From Acidimicrobiaceae bacterium (GTDB taxonomy: Bacteria; Actinomycetota; Acidimicrobiia; Acidimicrobiales; Aldehydirespiratoraceae): a stretch of DNA of 64,000 nucleotides. This document shows positions 30,007-41,100 of this stretch, piece by piece (position 1 is the stretch's first letter; every line of letters starts with the position of its first letter). Location: NCBI GenBank assembly GCA_026706815.1, contig JAPOYA010000041.1:1-64000 (forward strand), written 5' to 3'. A program made the position numbers and the translations under genes. Below the pieces are notes generated by a model, which was not told where the DNA came from, ran no database searches, and saw only the letters and a program-made list of their open reading frames with translations.

Positions 30007-30744
30007 GTGACCATTTCCCGCCACGACGGCCGCATGTTCGACGAGCTGCGACCCCTGTCGTTCGTTCGCGACTATACGAAGATGTCGATGGGCTCGGCGC
30101 TCGTCTCGTTCGGCGACACTCAAGTGTTGTGCACGGCCTCGGTCGCGCCGGACACACCCCGTTGGATACGCGGTAGGGGAAGGGGCTGGGTCACCGCGGA
30201 GTATTCGATGCTGCCGGGGTCTTCCCCAGAACGGATTCGGCGCCGCACATCGGGGCGTGACCAAGAGATCCAGCGCCTCATCGGGAGGTCGCTGCGCTGC
30301 GTGATCGACATGGCCGCGTTGGGTGAGCGCTCCATCACGGTCGATTGCGATGTGCTTTCGGCTGACGGCGGCACTCGCACAGCCTCGATTTGCGGTGGAT
30401 ACGTGGCTCTTCACGACGCTTGTGAGCGTCTCGTCCTGGCGGGGGACATACCTGCCAACCCGTTGTTCACTGAGTGTGCGGCGATATCGGTGGGGATTGT
30501 CGATGGTCAGCCGCTGCTCGACCTGCCCTATCTGGAAGACTCGACCGCTGACGTCGATTTCAATGTGGTGATGACTGGTGACGGGGCGCTGATCGAGGTA
30601 CAGGGCACCGCTGAAGGCAAGGCTTTCAGCCGTGACGAGTTGACTGCGATGCTCGATCTGGCTGCCGAGGGGATCGCGGAGATCAACGAAGCCCAACGAA
30701 CTGTGCTGCGCACGCCCCCTGAACCGCGCGCAACCGCGCCCTGA
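30007..30744 (+). CDS. rph: Ribonuclease PH
   Basis: [18 protein letters not shown]...[15 protein letters not shown]...[18 protein letters not shown]. Confidence 0.95.
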   Translation: MTISRHDGRMFDELRPLSFVRDYTKMSMGSALVSFGDTQVLCTASVAPDTPRWIRGRGRGWVTAEYSMLPGSSPERIRRRTSGRDQEIQRLIGRSLRCVIDMAALGERSITVDCDVLSADGGTRTASICGGYVALHDACERLVLAGDIPANPLFTECAAISVGIVDGQPLLDLPYLEDSTADVDFNVVMTGDGALIEVQGTAEGKAFSRDELTAMLDLAAEGIAEINEAQRTVLRTPPEPRATAP

Positions 30745-30748
30745 AGAG

Positions 30749-31369
30749 ATGTCAGATTCGCCTCGGCTCGTGTGCGCTAGCGCCAATCCCGACAAGGTGG
30801 CCGAGATGGCTCTGGTGCTCGACGGAATCGTCGAACTGCTGCCGCGTCCGCATGCATTGGCAGATGTCGTCGAAGACGCAGGCGACCTGGAGGGGAATGC
30901 CCGACTCAAGGCGGTGGCGGTGTCTGCTGCCGCCGGAGCAGCGGCGGTCAGCGATGACACGGGCTTGGAAGTGGATGCGTTGGACGGGGAACCGGGAGTC
31001 CGGTCGGCCCGTTACGCAGGCGAGGGCGCCAGTTACGCCGACAATGTAGACAAGCTGCTTTCAGAACTCGCACGGGTCGGCGCCGGCACCCCTGAGGCGC
31101 GCACGGCGCGGTTCCGCACCGTGGTGATGGTGGTGTGGCCCGACGGGTCGGAACTGTCGGCGCAGGGGAGCGTTGAAGGTTGGATCGCCGAGCAACCCGA
31201 AGGAACGGGTGGTTTCGGATACGACTCGGTCTTTGTCCCCACCGAAGGCGACGGTCGTTCCTTTGCTGAGATGGGCGACGAGAAACACGCCATCAGTCAC
31301 CGTGGACGTGCTCTGCGCTCTCTCGCGGAGGCACTCAGCGCCCGGGCGTGCGAATCGCAAGGGGCGTGA
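30749..31369 (+). CDS. rdgB: XTP/dITP diphosphatase (RdgB/HAM1)
   Basis: VCASANPDKVAEM...AVSDDTGLEVDALDGEPGVRSARYAGEGASYADN...GGFGYDSVFVP. Confidence 0.94.
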   Translation: MSDSPRLVCASANPDKVAEMALVLDGIVELLPRPHALADVVEDAGDLEGNARLKAVAVSAAAGAAAVSDDTGLEVDALDGEPGVRSARYAGEGASYADNVDKLLSELARVGAGTPEARTARFRTVVMVVWPDGSELSAQGSVEGWIAEQPEGTGGFGYDSVFVPTEGDGRSFAEMGDEKHAISHRGRALRSLAEALSARACESQGA

Positions 31370-31371
31370 CG

Positions 31372-32274
31372 GTGACCGAGCGGCTGAGGTTGCATGGCCG
31401 GAGCCGTGGCTGGCTCTACGCGGGATGCGGCATGTTGGTCGTGTCGACCGACTCCTTCTTCGTGCGCTGGTCGCGCGCGGAGGTCTGGGACCTGGTGTTC
31501 TGGGTCTCTTTGATCTCCCTGGCGACTTATTTCGCGTCCGGTTCGCGCTTTGTGACGGGTTCGCTCCTCGTGTCCGGTTCGCGAAGGGAGTCGATGAGCC
31601 CGATTCGGTCGTGGCGCCGCTTCCCGGTTCCGTTGACGGCAATCGCCGTTCTCTCCACGGTCAGTCAGGTCTCCTACATCACCGCGGTGACCCGCACCAC
31701 AGTCTCCAACGTGGTTGTGATCGTCGGCGCTTCGCCGGTGATGGTCGCGCTTGTCGGCCGCGGTTTCTTCAGTGAGAAGACTGCTCGGAGGGTCTGGACC
31801 GCCATTGTCGTCACCTTCGCGGGCATGACTGTGATCGTTGCGGGTTCGGTCGGCGAGCCCAACCTCGACGGTGACCTGTTGGCAGTCGCGGCTGTTCTGG
31901 CGTTCTCGATCGGTGTGAACATCTGGCGGCGCTGGCCCGAAATGAGCCGGATCGTCGGATTGTCTATGGCTGCGGTCTTGTCGGTGTTTGCCGCGTCCTT
32001 CTTCGCGTCGCCGCTGTCTTTGGACGGACGCGCCTATCTGGCCTGTGTGGGCATGGGCCTGCTGAATCCGCTGGGACGGTTGCTGCACACCAACGCTCCC
32101 CGGTATGCGCCCGCTGCCGAAGTGGCGTTGTTCACGCCGGTTGAAACCGTCGCAGCGTCTCTGTGGGCCTGGTTGGCCTTCTCCGAGGTGCCCAAGGTCG
32201 GCACCGTCGTCGGCGCGGTGATCATTATCGGAGGGGTGCTGTACGGGACTGTCACAGCCCGCGAACACCGCTGA
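31372..32274 (+). CDS. EamA/DMT-superfamily transporter
   Basis: Multiple hydrophobic segments; TTVSNVVVIVGASPVMVALVGRGFFSEK; VALFTPVETVAASLWAWLAFSE. Confidence 0.75.
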   Translation: MTERLRLHGRSRGWLYAGCGMLVVSTDSFFVRWSRAEVWDLVFWVSLISLATYFASGSRFVTGSLLVSGSRRESMSPIRSWRRFPVPLTAIAVLSTVSQVSYITAVTRTTVSNVVVIVGASPVMVALVGRGFFSEKTARRVWTAIVVTFAGMTVIVAGSVGEPNLDGDLLAVAAVLAFSIGVNIWRRWPEMSRIVGLSMAAVLSVFAASFFASPLSLDGRAYLACVGMGLLNPLGRLLHTNAPRYAPAAEVALFTPVETVAASLWAWLAFSEVPKVGTVVGAVIIIGGVLYGTVTAREHR

Positions 32275-32342
32275 CGGAACTCGACCGCAGGCTTCTCTAC
32301 ATGCGCGCATGATGGCGGCCTGCTCTCAGGTACGGTTGGAAG

Positions 32343-34034
32343 GTGCGCCAGCTCATCACCGACGCCCTTGTCGTCACCGGCGACGGGGTGACCGACTCCT
32401 ACCGTGGCGACGTTCTGATCGAGGGCGACCGGATCACGCACCTGGGGCAGGTCCCCGCCAGTGCTGCGGATGGCGTGGACCGCGAGATCGACGCGGGCGG
32501 CCGAGTGCTGGCGCCCGGATTTGTGGACACGCACAACCACGGCGCGCTCGGTGGCACGCGTCTGGGAGACCACGGCATCCCGTTGAGTTGCGAGATGGCG
32601 CTGCGGGGCGGCGTCACGAAACGCATCTGCGGGGTCGACGGGCTGTCGCCGGCTCCTGTCGCGTCAGACCAGCGCGCCGAGTACGCCATGCAGCTTGCTC
32701 CACTCGACGGGGCTATCGACTCATCGGGCGGCGGCCCCTCGGACAGCGACGACCCAGCTGGAGGCGCTGAGTGGACTTGGAGTTCTACCAGGGAGTTCTT
32801 GGACTGGCATAAAGGCCGGTCGGTCACCGACATGGGTCTGCATCTGGGCCACAGCGCGGTGCGGCGGGTTGTGATGGGCAACCTCGACCGCACTGCCGAC
32901 GACCAGCAGATCAGGGACATGGCGGAGGTGGTGCGTCGCGAGGCGCCGTGGTGCCTGGGGTTGTCGACCGGTCTTGTGTACAACCCTGCGGTGTACTCCG
33001 ACCAGCGGGAGATCACCGCGCTGGTGCGAGCGTTCAACGAGGTGAAGCCCGGTGCGCTGTATCCGCATCTGCGTTCGGAGAGCGACGACATCGAAGATGC
33101 GCTCAACGAGGTGATCACCGCGGCGACCGACGGCGGCGGCGGATACTGCAGTGAGCACACGAAGATCGCCGGGCGACGCAACTGGGATCGTTATGAGCAG
33201 GTGGTGGGCCGTCTCGACGACGCCGCCGGTTGCGTGCCGACGATGGGCAACATGTACCCGTACACCGCTGGAAGCACGACCGCCGATGCCCTGTTCCCTC
33301 CCGAGGTGCGGTCGGGCACTCGAGCGGAGTTCATGGCCCGGTTGAGCGACGCCGATGTGCGCGAGTTCGCCTTTCAGAAGATTTACGGTGATGACGCCGG
33401 GTGGGACAACTTCGTGGCGTTCTGCGGTGGTTTGGAGGGCATCCAGATAGCCGGCGTGCTCAATGGCGTAGGCGACGAGTTCTTGGGAAAGCGTTTCTCT
33501 GATGTCGTGCTGGCCGCCGGTGTGACCGACATGACCTCGATCGAGGCCCACGACGCGGTCTGCGACTTCTTCCTTCACAACCGGGGCGAGGTGTCCATCA
33601 TCAGCCACTACGGCAACGAGGCCACGGTGGAGCGTTTCTTTCGTCGCTCGAACATGGCGATATGCACTGACGGACTGATGCCGGGACCTGGTCAGAAGCC
33701 CCATCCGCGTTTGCTGGGGGCGTTTCCCAAAGCCCTGCGCATGGCCCGCGAGCTGGGGGTGCCTCTGGTTGAGATCGTCTATCGGATGACTGCTCTGCCC
33801 TGTGGGTTCATGGGCCTTCCCAGCCCGGTTCTGCGGCCGGGCGCCGACGCCTCGTTGGTGTTGTTCGACTGGGATCGAGTCACCGAGCACAACAGCTACA
33901 CCGACCCGATGGTCCACCCCGAGGGGATCGACGCCGTGTGGGTTCACGGCGAGTTGGTGCATTCCGAGGGCCGCATCCATGCGCCCGAGGCCTTCGCTGG
34001 CCGCCACCTCCTCACACCCCCCACGCCAACCTGA
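32343..34034 (+). CDS. Amidohydrolase, N-acyl-D-amino-acid deacylase-like
   Basis: LITDALVVTGDGVTDSYRGDVLIEGDRIT...RVLAPGFVDTHNHGA; C-terminal GADASLVLFDWDRV. Confidence 0.82.
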   Translation: MRQLITDALVVTGDGVTDSYRGDVLIEGDRITHLGQVPASAADGVDREIDAGGRVLAPGFVDTHNHGALGGTRLGDHGIPLSCEMALRGGVTKRICGVDGLSPAPVASDQRAEYAMQLAPLDGAIDSSGGGPSDSDDPAGGAEWTWSSTREFLDWHKGRSVTDMGLHLGHSAVRRVVMGNLDRTADDQQIRDMAEVVRREAPWCLGLSTGLVYNPAVYSDQREITALVRAFNEVKPGALYPHLRSESDDIEDALNEVITAATDGGGGYCSEHTKIAGRRNWDRYEQVVGRLDDAAGCVPTMGNMYPYTAGSTTADALFPPEVRSGTRAEFMARLSDADVREFAFQKIYGDDAGWDNFVAFCGGLEGIQIAGVLNGVGDEFLGKRFSDVVLAAGVTDMTSIEAHDAVCDFFLHNRGEVSIISHYGNEATVERFFRRSNMAICTDGLMPGPGQKPHPRLLGAFPKALRMARELGVPLVEIVYRMTALPCGFMGLPSPVLRPGADASLVLFDWDRVTEHNSYTDPMVHPEGIDAVWVHGELVHSEGRIHAPEAFAGRHLLTPPTPT

Positions 34035-34140
34035 GCTGCCTAGGTTTCGTCCAGCGCAGCCGCTCGGAGCGGCGGAACTGCTCTGGCGTGATCGACGCTG
34101 GACGGGTTCGCAGGACTCTCAGTTCGGTTACGATGCTGGT

Positions 34141-35007
34141 GTGCGGAACGACTTGAACATAGATCAATCCTTGTCGTTGATTCACGAGACCGAGACGGCC
34201 ATCATGCTCTTGGACGAGGGTATAAGGGTCATCTCGGAATGGGACGGAGGTCAAGACCACCGGATACGAGGCTTGTTCTCGACATCGCAGGGCTTTGAAC
34301 GTCTACTCAAACTAACGATGACGCTGATCCTTACGGGCGAGGGGAAGCCACCTTCCTCCAAGGATCTGAAGAGGGAGTACGGACACCACCTCTTGCAGTT
34401 GCTTGACGACATTCTCAACAAGGCGAAAGACGATGCGGAGTTTGCAAAAACGCAGAGGCTTCTTTATGACATTCCTACTATCGGGATGACGAAGACCGAA
34501 ATCCGGAACCGGCCACCGTTTCAGGACGACATTGCGTTTTGCAGATCGGACAGGGTCTTAAGAGAGATGTTCGACATCTTTGGAGAGTTTGGCACTGGAG
34601 GGCGTTACCACAATTTCGACGTTTTGTTGGACAAGCGCTCGCGAGCGGGCGATCCGATGGAAAGATGGGAAGCGCTCGAGATGGCGATTTTCGACGAGGA
34701 ACCAAGGTGGTTAAAGATGATGGTGTCTGACACCGCACAGTTTTCTCGGCGTTGGTATCCGTATCTTGCATCGAGGCAAGTCGAGACCTTGCAGAGGGCC
34801 GCGCGTTTTCTTGTGAGACTGTGGACGCTTGGACCAGCACAACAGCATGGCAAACGACTCTCAGGCCTAGTTAGCAGATTTCTGTCGATCACCGACGACA
34901 AACTGAGTTCGGTTCCCAGTTTGCGCTCGGCTGGTCCGGGGTGGTTGGCTAATCTGGTTCGGGGAGGACGGCCATCCAGCAGACGACCCCGATGTCTTCT
35001 TCGGTGA
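34141..35007 (+). CDS. Hypothetical protein with possible HEPN-like helical region
   Basis: GTG at 34141 in frame with the track ORF; GFERLLKLTMTLILTGEGKPPSSKDLKREYGHHLLQLLDDIL resembles HEPN-type helices; lower GC than neighbours. Confidence 0.6.
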   Translation: MRNDLNIDQSLSLIHETETAIMLLDEGIRVISEWDGGQDHRIRGLFSTSQGFERLLKLTMTLILTGEGKPPSSKDLKREYGHHLLQLLDDILNKAKDDAEFAKTQRLLYDIPTIGMTKTEIRNRPPFQDDIAFCRSDRVLREMFDIFGEFGTGGRYHNFDVLLDKRSRAGDPMERWEALEMAIFDEEPRWLKMMVSDTAQFSRRWYPYLASRQVETLQRAARFLVRLWTLGPAQQHGKRLSGLVSRFLSITDDKLSSVPSLRSAGPGWLANLVRGGRPSSRRPRCLLR

Positions 35008-38000
35008 TTGAACCGGGCGGCGTTGGCGGGTCGACAGGACGTAGGCCGTAGAAAGCCACCGTGTCTACAATTCCCTGAGCGGCTTGGGTAATGTCGATGA
35101 CCTCGTTGCTCAAATTGCGTCTGATGGTTCCGAGGCCTTGTCTAACCTGGCTTCCCCGTTCCACTCCTAGAGCTTCGTAGGCCTCGCTCGCGTTTGGGGG
35201 AGTGGAGATGGAGGGGTTGGTGAGAAGCGCTCGCGCCCATCTTTGGATCGGCCCGAGGGACTTGTCGTTCGTCCCAATATCGGTTTCTTGCTCGTGTTCT
35301 TCAATGATCGACGCAGCGGCTATCGACCACGCCGTGTCTAAGTCAATGGGAGGGTCGTCTAACCCTGCTGTCAAACCGGGGTTGATCCGGCGCAAGAGAG
35401 TGGGTGGTGCCGACGCGATATCACCTTCGTCAGTCACAAAGCGCCAGTGACGCTGACCGTCCAACATCCGGCAGGCAAAGAACACTCCGGGTGGGCCTGT
35501 CGAAGGAACTCCGGGTCCCTGAGCAAAGGCTGCGCCCACTCCCCACGGAAGATCGTTCACTCTGTCGATCTCGCCTTCCCCGGCTGCCCTCCGGAGTTCG
35601 GCTCGCAACAACTCGGCGCTGAGAGCATGCGGTCCGTCCGGAGTGTCAGCCTCATCCAAAAGGGATGCATCCCCTGAGGTCAAGCGGCGGGCGTAGGCCT
35701 GGATCTCTTCGTCAGCTAAACCTTCCACCACCTCAATCTCCATCCCGTAGGGTTGGGCGGCAACGATTTTGCGACGAATGGCTGTCTCAAGTTGCAGGAT
35801 CATTTCAAGATCGCCCTGCTCGGGGAGCATGGTGACGAGGAACACGCTCGGGTGGGGACTCTTTAGTCGAACAACGCGGCCATACCGCTGTACCACCCGC
35901 TGTGGATTCCAGGGCATGTCGTAGCTGATCACCGCGGCGGCCTGTTGCAGATTCTGACCTTCGGAAAGCACATCGTTGCTCAAAAGCAGATCTACCTCGC
36001 CATCAAGTGGAACGTAACCGGGGTCCACCACGGATTCAGGACAGAAGCGTGCCAACATCCGTGTCCGCTCGTCTGGACTCGTCTCCGCTCCAACGACGGT
36101 TACTCGGTCACGTCCGTTGATCGGATCGGGAAGATGCTCATCCAGATAACGCACCGTGTCGGCAAACGCTGAGAAGATGATGACCTTCTCTGAGGGCACC
36201 CCTTCCAGCAGACGCTTGAGCAGATCCAGTTTGGGATCGTTCTTGGCGCTGAGCTCTCGCAAGGCTTCGGCTGTGGCCACCAAGCGACGCCTGTCGTTGA
36301 GCACTTCCTCGCGGAAGTTGGGATCGAAGCGGTCTGCCGATTCGACATCGGTTTCGTCCAGGTTCTCCTCGGCCCACTCGGCCAATCCGGTCTCATCAAG
36401 ATCCAGGACCGCCGCTTCTCGCAGCGCGTCTCCGCTCAGAACCTTCCCTTGGTCCCACGAGTCCAAGAACACGGTGTGGGCGTTGATCATCCGGTCGAGG
36501 GTGAGAAGACAGGCGTTCCAGCACGACTCGAACCGTTTCAGAACAGCCGATTGCAGCAGGGCGCTCAGGACCGCTTCTTGCCGGGTTTCCTCACGGTCCA
36601 ACCGGTAGGAGCTGGGCCGATAACGGGCCATGGACAGGCTGGCGATGTGCGTGGTTATGGTTCGAACTAAGCCGGGGTAGGCCGTGTCGAGGTCGTAGCG
36701 CTCTGTGGACAACTCGGGTGCGGGGAACGAGACCGGGGTGCCGTCGGGGAAGGTTTCATTGGGGTAATGCAGTTCAATAAATCGGCGGTCTCGGCGGACG
36801 CTCACCATGTCGGCCAAGGAGAACAGCACATCGGGGTTGAGGTTCTCGGGATCGCGCTCGTTGGCCCCTGCACGCAGGAACAAGCGCCGTAATGATGGGA
36901 TGCCATGGGATGCGAACGCCCGGTCATGGTGGGCGAATGTCATGACTAGGTGGTAGAGGTCCCAGAGGCCATTGTTTATTGGGGTAGCGGTGAGCAGAGC
37001 AAGATCCTTCTGTCGCCCGCCCAGCAGCCGCGAGACAGCTCGGTACCAGGTGGTCCCCGGGGTTCGCAGGGCGTGCCCTTCGTCCATGACCACAAGCCGA
37101 TATGCGTCCTTGTCGCTGTGCAGGTATCGGCGGGTGCTTGGGGTGCCCGGGCTCGCTAGTTGCTCATCGTTAGCTAGTTGGTGATAGCTGATGACCTGGG
37201 CCGGGACTCGTGCTTGGTCAAGTTTCTGCTTCCAATAGTCCACGAGTTGGGCGGGAGCTACTGCGAGTGCGTGGACCCCCCGGCGGAGTGCGTATTCCTC
37301 AATGAGAGCCACACCGATTTCGGTTTTGCCGGTGCCCACCCCGTCGGCATAGATCACTCCGTGGTGTCGTTCGAGGATTCCGAGCGCTCTGCGGAAGCCG
37401 TCTCGTTGGAAGGAGGCCAACTCCACCGCTGTCGGGGTCGGCCCCTCTGCTTGTTCATCCTCGGGGTCCAACAGTTCCAAAAGAGCCCTCAGGTATATGT
37501 CGCGTGGGCTGAGCAGGCCGACTTCGGGGAAGAGCAGCCCGCGCAGCTCGTGCTTGAATTCCTCGGCAGAGTCCCACAGGCAGTCGAACCAGGCCACGGC
37601 TTGCTGAGCTACTGGTGGGTCGTATTGCACCAGCCCCAATTCCAGGTTGGAAAACAGGCCGGCGCCGGTGAGATTGGCTGAGGTAACCAGAGCGGCTCGG
37701 GCGTCGTCTTGGTTGCCGAATAGGTAGGCCTTGCCATGGAGGAACTGGCTGGTGTAGCGCCGCACCTCCACATTGGGCCGGTCCAGCCAGGCGTCGAGAG
37801 CCACCAGCTTTGTCGCGGCGCGGCTGGGCGGGAAGCGGGCTAGGTCGCGGTCGGCTCGGAGTCCTTCCAGTGCCAATTCAAATCGGGATACCGGTAGCTG
37901 GTGTCCCAAGCCGGGTTCGGGAGCAACTCCTAGCAAGAGCCGGGTTTTGCGGTCGTCGGACACCGTTGTCGCCACATGGTGGAGACCGCCTAGGTTGACG

Positions 38001-38119
38001 TAGCCACTGGCGATAGACAACCCATGTCTCGCGGCCACATCGCCGAGCAGGTACGTCAGAGCGTCAGCGTGACGTGTGCCGTCGCTCAGATTGTCGAGCA
38101 GGTAGGGGCGCCCCGCCAT
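34949..38119 (-). CDS. PLD-like nuclease domain fused to SNF2-family helicase, 1056 aa
   Basis: N-term QFLHGKAYLFGN...ALVTSANLTGAGLFSNLELGLV (HKD motif); GVIYADGVGTGKTEIG; LVVMDEGHALR; LLTATPINN; SNDVLSEGQNLQQAAAVISYDMPWNPQRVVQRYGRVVR. Confidence 0.9.
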   Translation of the reverse strand: MAGRPYLLDNLSDGTRHADALTYLLGDVAARHGLSIASGYVNLGGLHHVATTVSDDRKTRLLLGVAPEPGLGHQLPVSRFELALEGLRADRDLARFPPSRAATKLVALDAWLDRPNVEVRRYTSQFLHGKAYLFGNQDDARAALVTSANLTGAGLFSNLELGLVQYDPPVAQQAVAWFDCLWDSAEEFKHELRGLLFPEVGLLSPRDIYLRALLELLDPEDEQAEGPTPTAVELASFQRDGFRRALGILERHHGVIYADGVGTGKTEIGVALIEEYALRRGVHALAVAPAQLVDYWKQKLDQARVPAQVISYHQLANDEQLASPGTPSTRRYLHSDKDAYRLVVMDEGHALRTPGTTWYRAVSRLLGGRQKDLALLTATPINNGLWDLYHLVMTFAHHDRAFASHGIPSLRRLFLRAGANERDPENLNPDVLFSLADMVSVRRDRRFIELHYPNETFPDGTPVSFPAPELSTERYDLDTAYPGLVRTITTHIASLSMARYRPSSYRLDREETRQEAVLSALLQSAVLKRFESCWNACLLTLDRMINAHTVFLDSWDQGKVLSGDALREAAVLDLDETGLAEWAEENLDETDVESADRFDPNFREEVLNDRRRLVATAEALRELSAKNDPKLDLLKRLLEGVPSEKVIIFSAFADTVRYLDEHLPDPINGRDRVTVVGAETSPDERTRMLARFCPESVVDPGYVPLDGEVDLLLSNDVLSEGQNLQQAAAVISYDMPWNPQRVVQRYGRVVRLKSPHPSVFLVTMLPEQGDLEMILQLETAIRRKIVAAQPYGMEIEVVEGLADEEIQAYARRLTSGDASLLDEADTPDGPHALSAELLRAELRRAAGEGEIDRVNDLPWGVGAAFAQGPGVPSTGPPGVFFACRMLDGQRHWRFVTDEGDIASAPPTLLRRINPGLTAGLDDPPIDLDTAWSIAAASIIEEHEQETDIGTNDKSLGPIQRWARALLTNPSISTPPNASEAYEALGVERGSQVRQGLGTIRRNLSNEVIDITQAAQGIVDTVAFYGLRPVDPPTPPGSITEEDIGVVCWMAVLPEPD

Positions 38120-41100
38120 CAGTCCAGCTCGCGTAGGCGGTCGATCAGAACGGTTCGATAGTCTGTAGACACCGCATCGGTCGTGAAGTCGCTGAACATG
38201 ATCTCAAGGTCTTTCGCAGTGAGGTGCCAAGTACGTGCCACTCTGGCATCAATGTCCACAAGCAGGCGCTGCCGCTCATCGGCTGTGAGCGGTCCGCACT
38301 CGACTTCTGTGGCTACAGCGAAATCAGCGAATCGTTCGTCGATTGCCGACAGACGGGCAGCCGATCGAGCGATCTCACAATAGTCCTGATCGTTCAAGAT
38401 AGGAACGGTCAGTGCTTCAAGGATGAAGAAGTTGAGGTGAATCTCTACAAAGCGGCGAGCTTGCCAGTCAAACGGCAGGCTGTTCATGATGCCGAGACAT
38501 GCGGCTTGATCCAGTTCACAGCCGCCAACAAAGGCTAGATATGGTGCGGTGTTGGTCAACAACACTTCAGGAGGAACCAGGCAGGCCCGTACCGTCCTAC
38601 TGTCGTCTGAGCGAGAGACATCCCGGAAGGCCACACGGGCGCGTTTCAACTCGGCCAAGACTGCTTGTTGTCGGTTCTTGAGAGGGACGGACTCGGCCAG
38701 CATCGATTTCAAACCTGGTCGAGACTTTCGGATTTTGATGGAGACGCTGTCGCTGGCGGGACACTTTCGCGCCTCGGACCCGTGGGGATCGTACTGATCG
38801 AAGCTCTCGCCCTTCCATAGGGGCAGACCCGATGTGGCGTCGCGCCACAGCTGTCGATCATTGGTTTCGTCCAGCTCTCTAACCGGAAAACACTGCGAAC
38901 GTCCTAGCGGGAACTGGGATCCGACCTGTAGCTTCGCCAGCAGACCGGCTTCCTCTTGTGATCGGAGTCTGGGAGTCATCCAACCGGGCAGAAATGAAGC
39001 CGGAGCCACTGGTATCCCCGGCGATGAGGACTGGCCCAGCCATGCCTGAGCTGAATCGGCTGTCCCCGCGATTGCGACACGGTGTCCGTCACCTGGCGCA
39101 CACCGCTCGGCCATGATCAGTGCAATTCCGTACTGGGGATGTGTGTCGAACATCCAGAGCCGTTTGTTCACCAGAAAGTCGATCCGTTGGGTGGACATCT
39201 GGGTGTAGAGCCAATCCCGGAAGCCCTCCGAACCCTGGCTCACGAACGCTCCCCGGGGCAGCACCACTCCGATCGATCCGTTGGGGCGAACTAGGGTGCG
39301 GTAGCGTTGGCAGAAATACTTGTAGAGGTCAGGGTCACCAACTGTGGATTGGTACTCGCCCATAGCCAACGCCTGCCGCTCTGCTTGAGCCCTCTCTCGT
39401 CCCGCATCCAGAATTTCAGCCAACTCGGGCCGCTTAGCAATGAGATCGGCGACAGCGGCTGCACGATCGACCTCACGAAGACCGTGCAGTCCGGGTAAAT
39501 GGAGCCCATACAGTGACAGTTCCTCGAGCGTCACTTCCTCCCATGGAGGGTTGCCCACGACCACATCGAATCCGGGGCTCTCGCGAAAGAACACTCTCGG
39601 AAACTTCAACGGCCAGTGAAGGAAGCTGTGTTCTTCGCCCAAAGCGGTTGCCTGTTCAGTGATCTTCTGGGTATTGGCTTCACCGTCGTCGGCAATCACC
39701 TCGAGGCCGTTTGTCAAAGCGCATTCTTGAGCACCGCTCAGCTTGAATCCCTCGGAAGTCCAAACGTCGAAGAGACGCTGCAAGCCGCGTGTTGCCAATC
39801 GGGCTTCATCGTCAGCCACTTTGCTGGCTTGTACTTCATCAGGGGTCAGGTCGTCTATGTCGGCTAGACGGGCGGCTGCCTCGGCTGCTTGGTGCAGAGC
39901 GGTTCTCAGAGAATCAGCCTGCAGCGTCCCCTCCGGCACCACGGCATCAGCATTCGCTACTCCGATCAACGAGTTACCCACGATTACATTGCGGTCAAGG
40001 TAGGCCAATGACAGCCCGGGCACGAACGACGTCAGCCATAGTGACAAGGTGGCGATCTCCGCTCCCATCGGACTCAGGTCAACCCCAAAGACGCAGTGTT
40101 TGAGAATAAGTCTCCGGAGAAGAGCGACATCGGTGATCTCCGCTCCCTGCCGTGTCTTGGCTCGTAGTCGGTCGAGCCTTTTCCGAATGGCTGGAAGCGG
40201 TCGATCGGCGAGAAACGTCACCGTTCGGTCGGCGAGTGCCTCGGTCACTTGTACGAGGAAGTGAGCACTACCACAGGCCGGATCGAGTACCGAGAAGCTG
40301 AGCAGGTCGCGAGCTGCTTTTGCCGGATCGGAGATACTGGTTTTGCGTACCTCTTCTAGGTGTCGTTCGAAAGCGGGAAGAACGGTGCGGCGCACCAGAT
40401 GCTCCACGAGTGAGACCGGCGTGTAGTACACGCCACCCGCTTTGCGTCCGCCCTCGTTGGTTTGCCACAGCAGCGACCCCGCTAGGACTTCTGGTTGCTG
40501 ATGGTCGGGAACGAATCGGTCCCTTCGGTTGTCATAGCGTAACGGCTGGCGGGTCAGCGAGAGCCGCAGGCTCAGCAGCGCCTCGTAAATGTGACCTAGG
40601 TGGCCGATTTCAAGAGAGGAGTAGTCGACTCCATGCCCTGTGGTGGCGTCTCTCCCGACGGCCGTCAACACGTCGGCAAAATACGGATCGGCCAGTTCCA
40701 AGCGTTCCAGCAACTCTGCACCCTCAAAGTCGGCGGACGCGAAGAGGGCACCGTTGTACGCGGGCACGCCCCAGGCTGGGTTGCCCGTGCGAAGAGCCCG
40801 AACCAGCGTGTTGAAGCTCGACCACAATGAGGTGGAGTTCTCACTCAATTTAGGTTTGGTCTTTTCGGCTTCGGCCACTAACTCAGAGAGCGACCGACGC
40901 CGGTAGGTGTCGTTGTCTACCGGCAAGAAGTGGGAACTTTCCGCGTAGAGCACAAACAGCAGTCGGAACAGCAGGGTGAGCGAGGCCCGTTCCAGTTCCA
41001 ATCGTTGATTGTCGTCGGCCAAGTCGAGGCCTTGGTCGTTCGCCCAATGCTCCACCCCTTTGGCCAGAGAGGGCAGCGCCTCTTGGCGGATGGTGTGATC

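Noticed and set aside
32721-34007. 428-aa antisense ORF opposite the amidohydrolase
   Set aside because: The sense gene has clear amidohydrolase motifs (GFVDTHNH); the antisense is an artefact.
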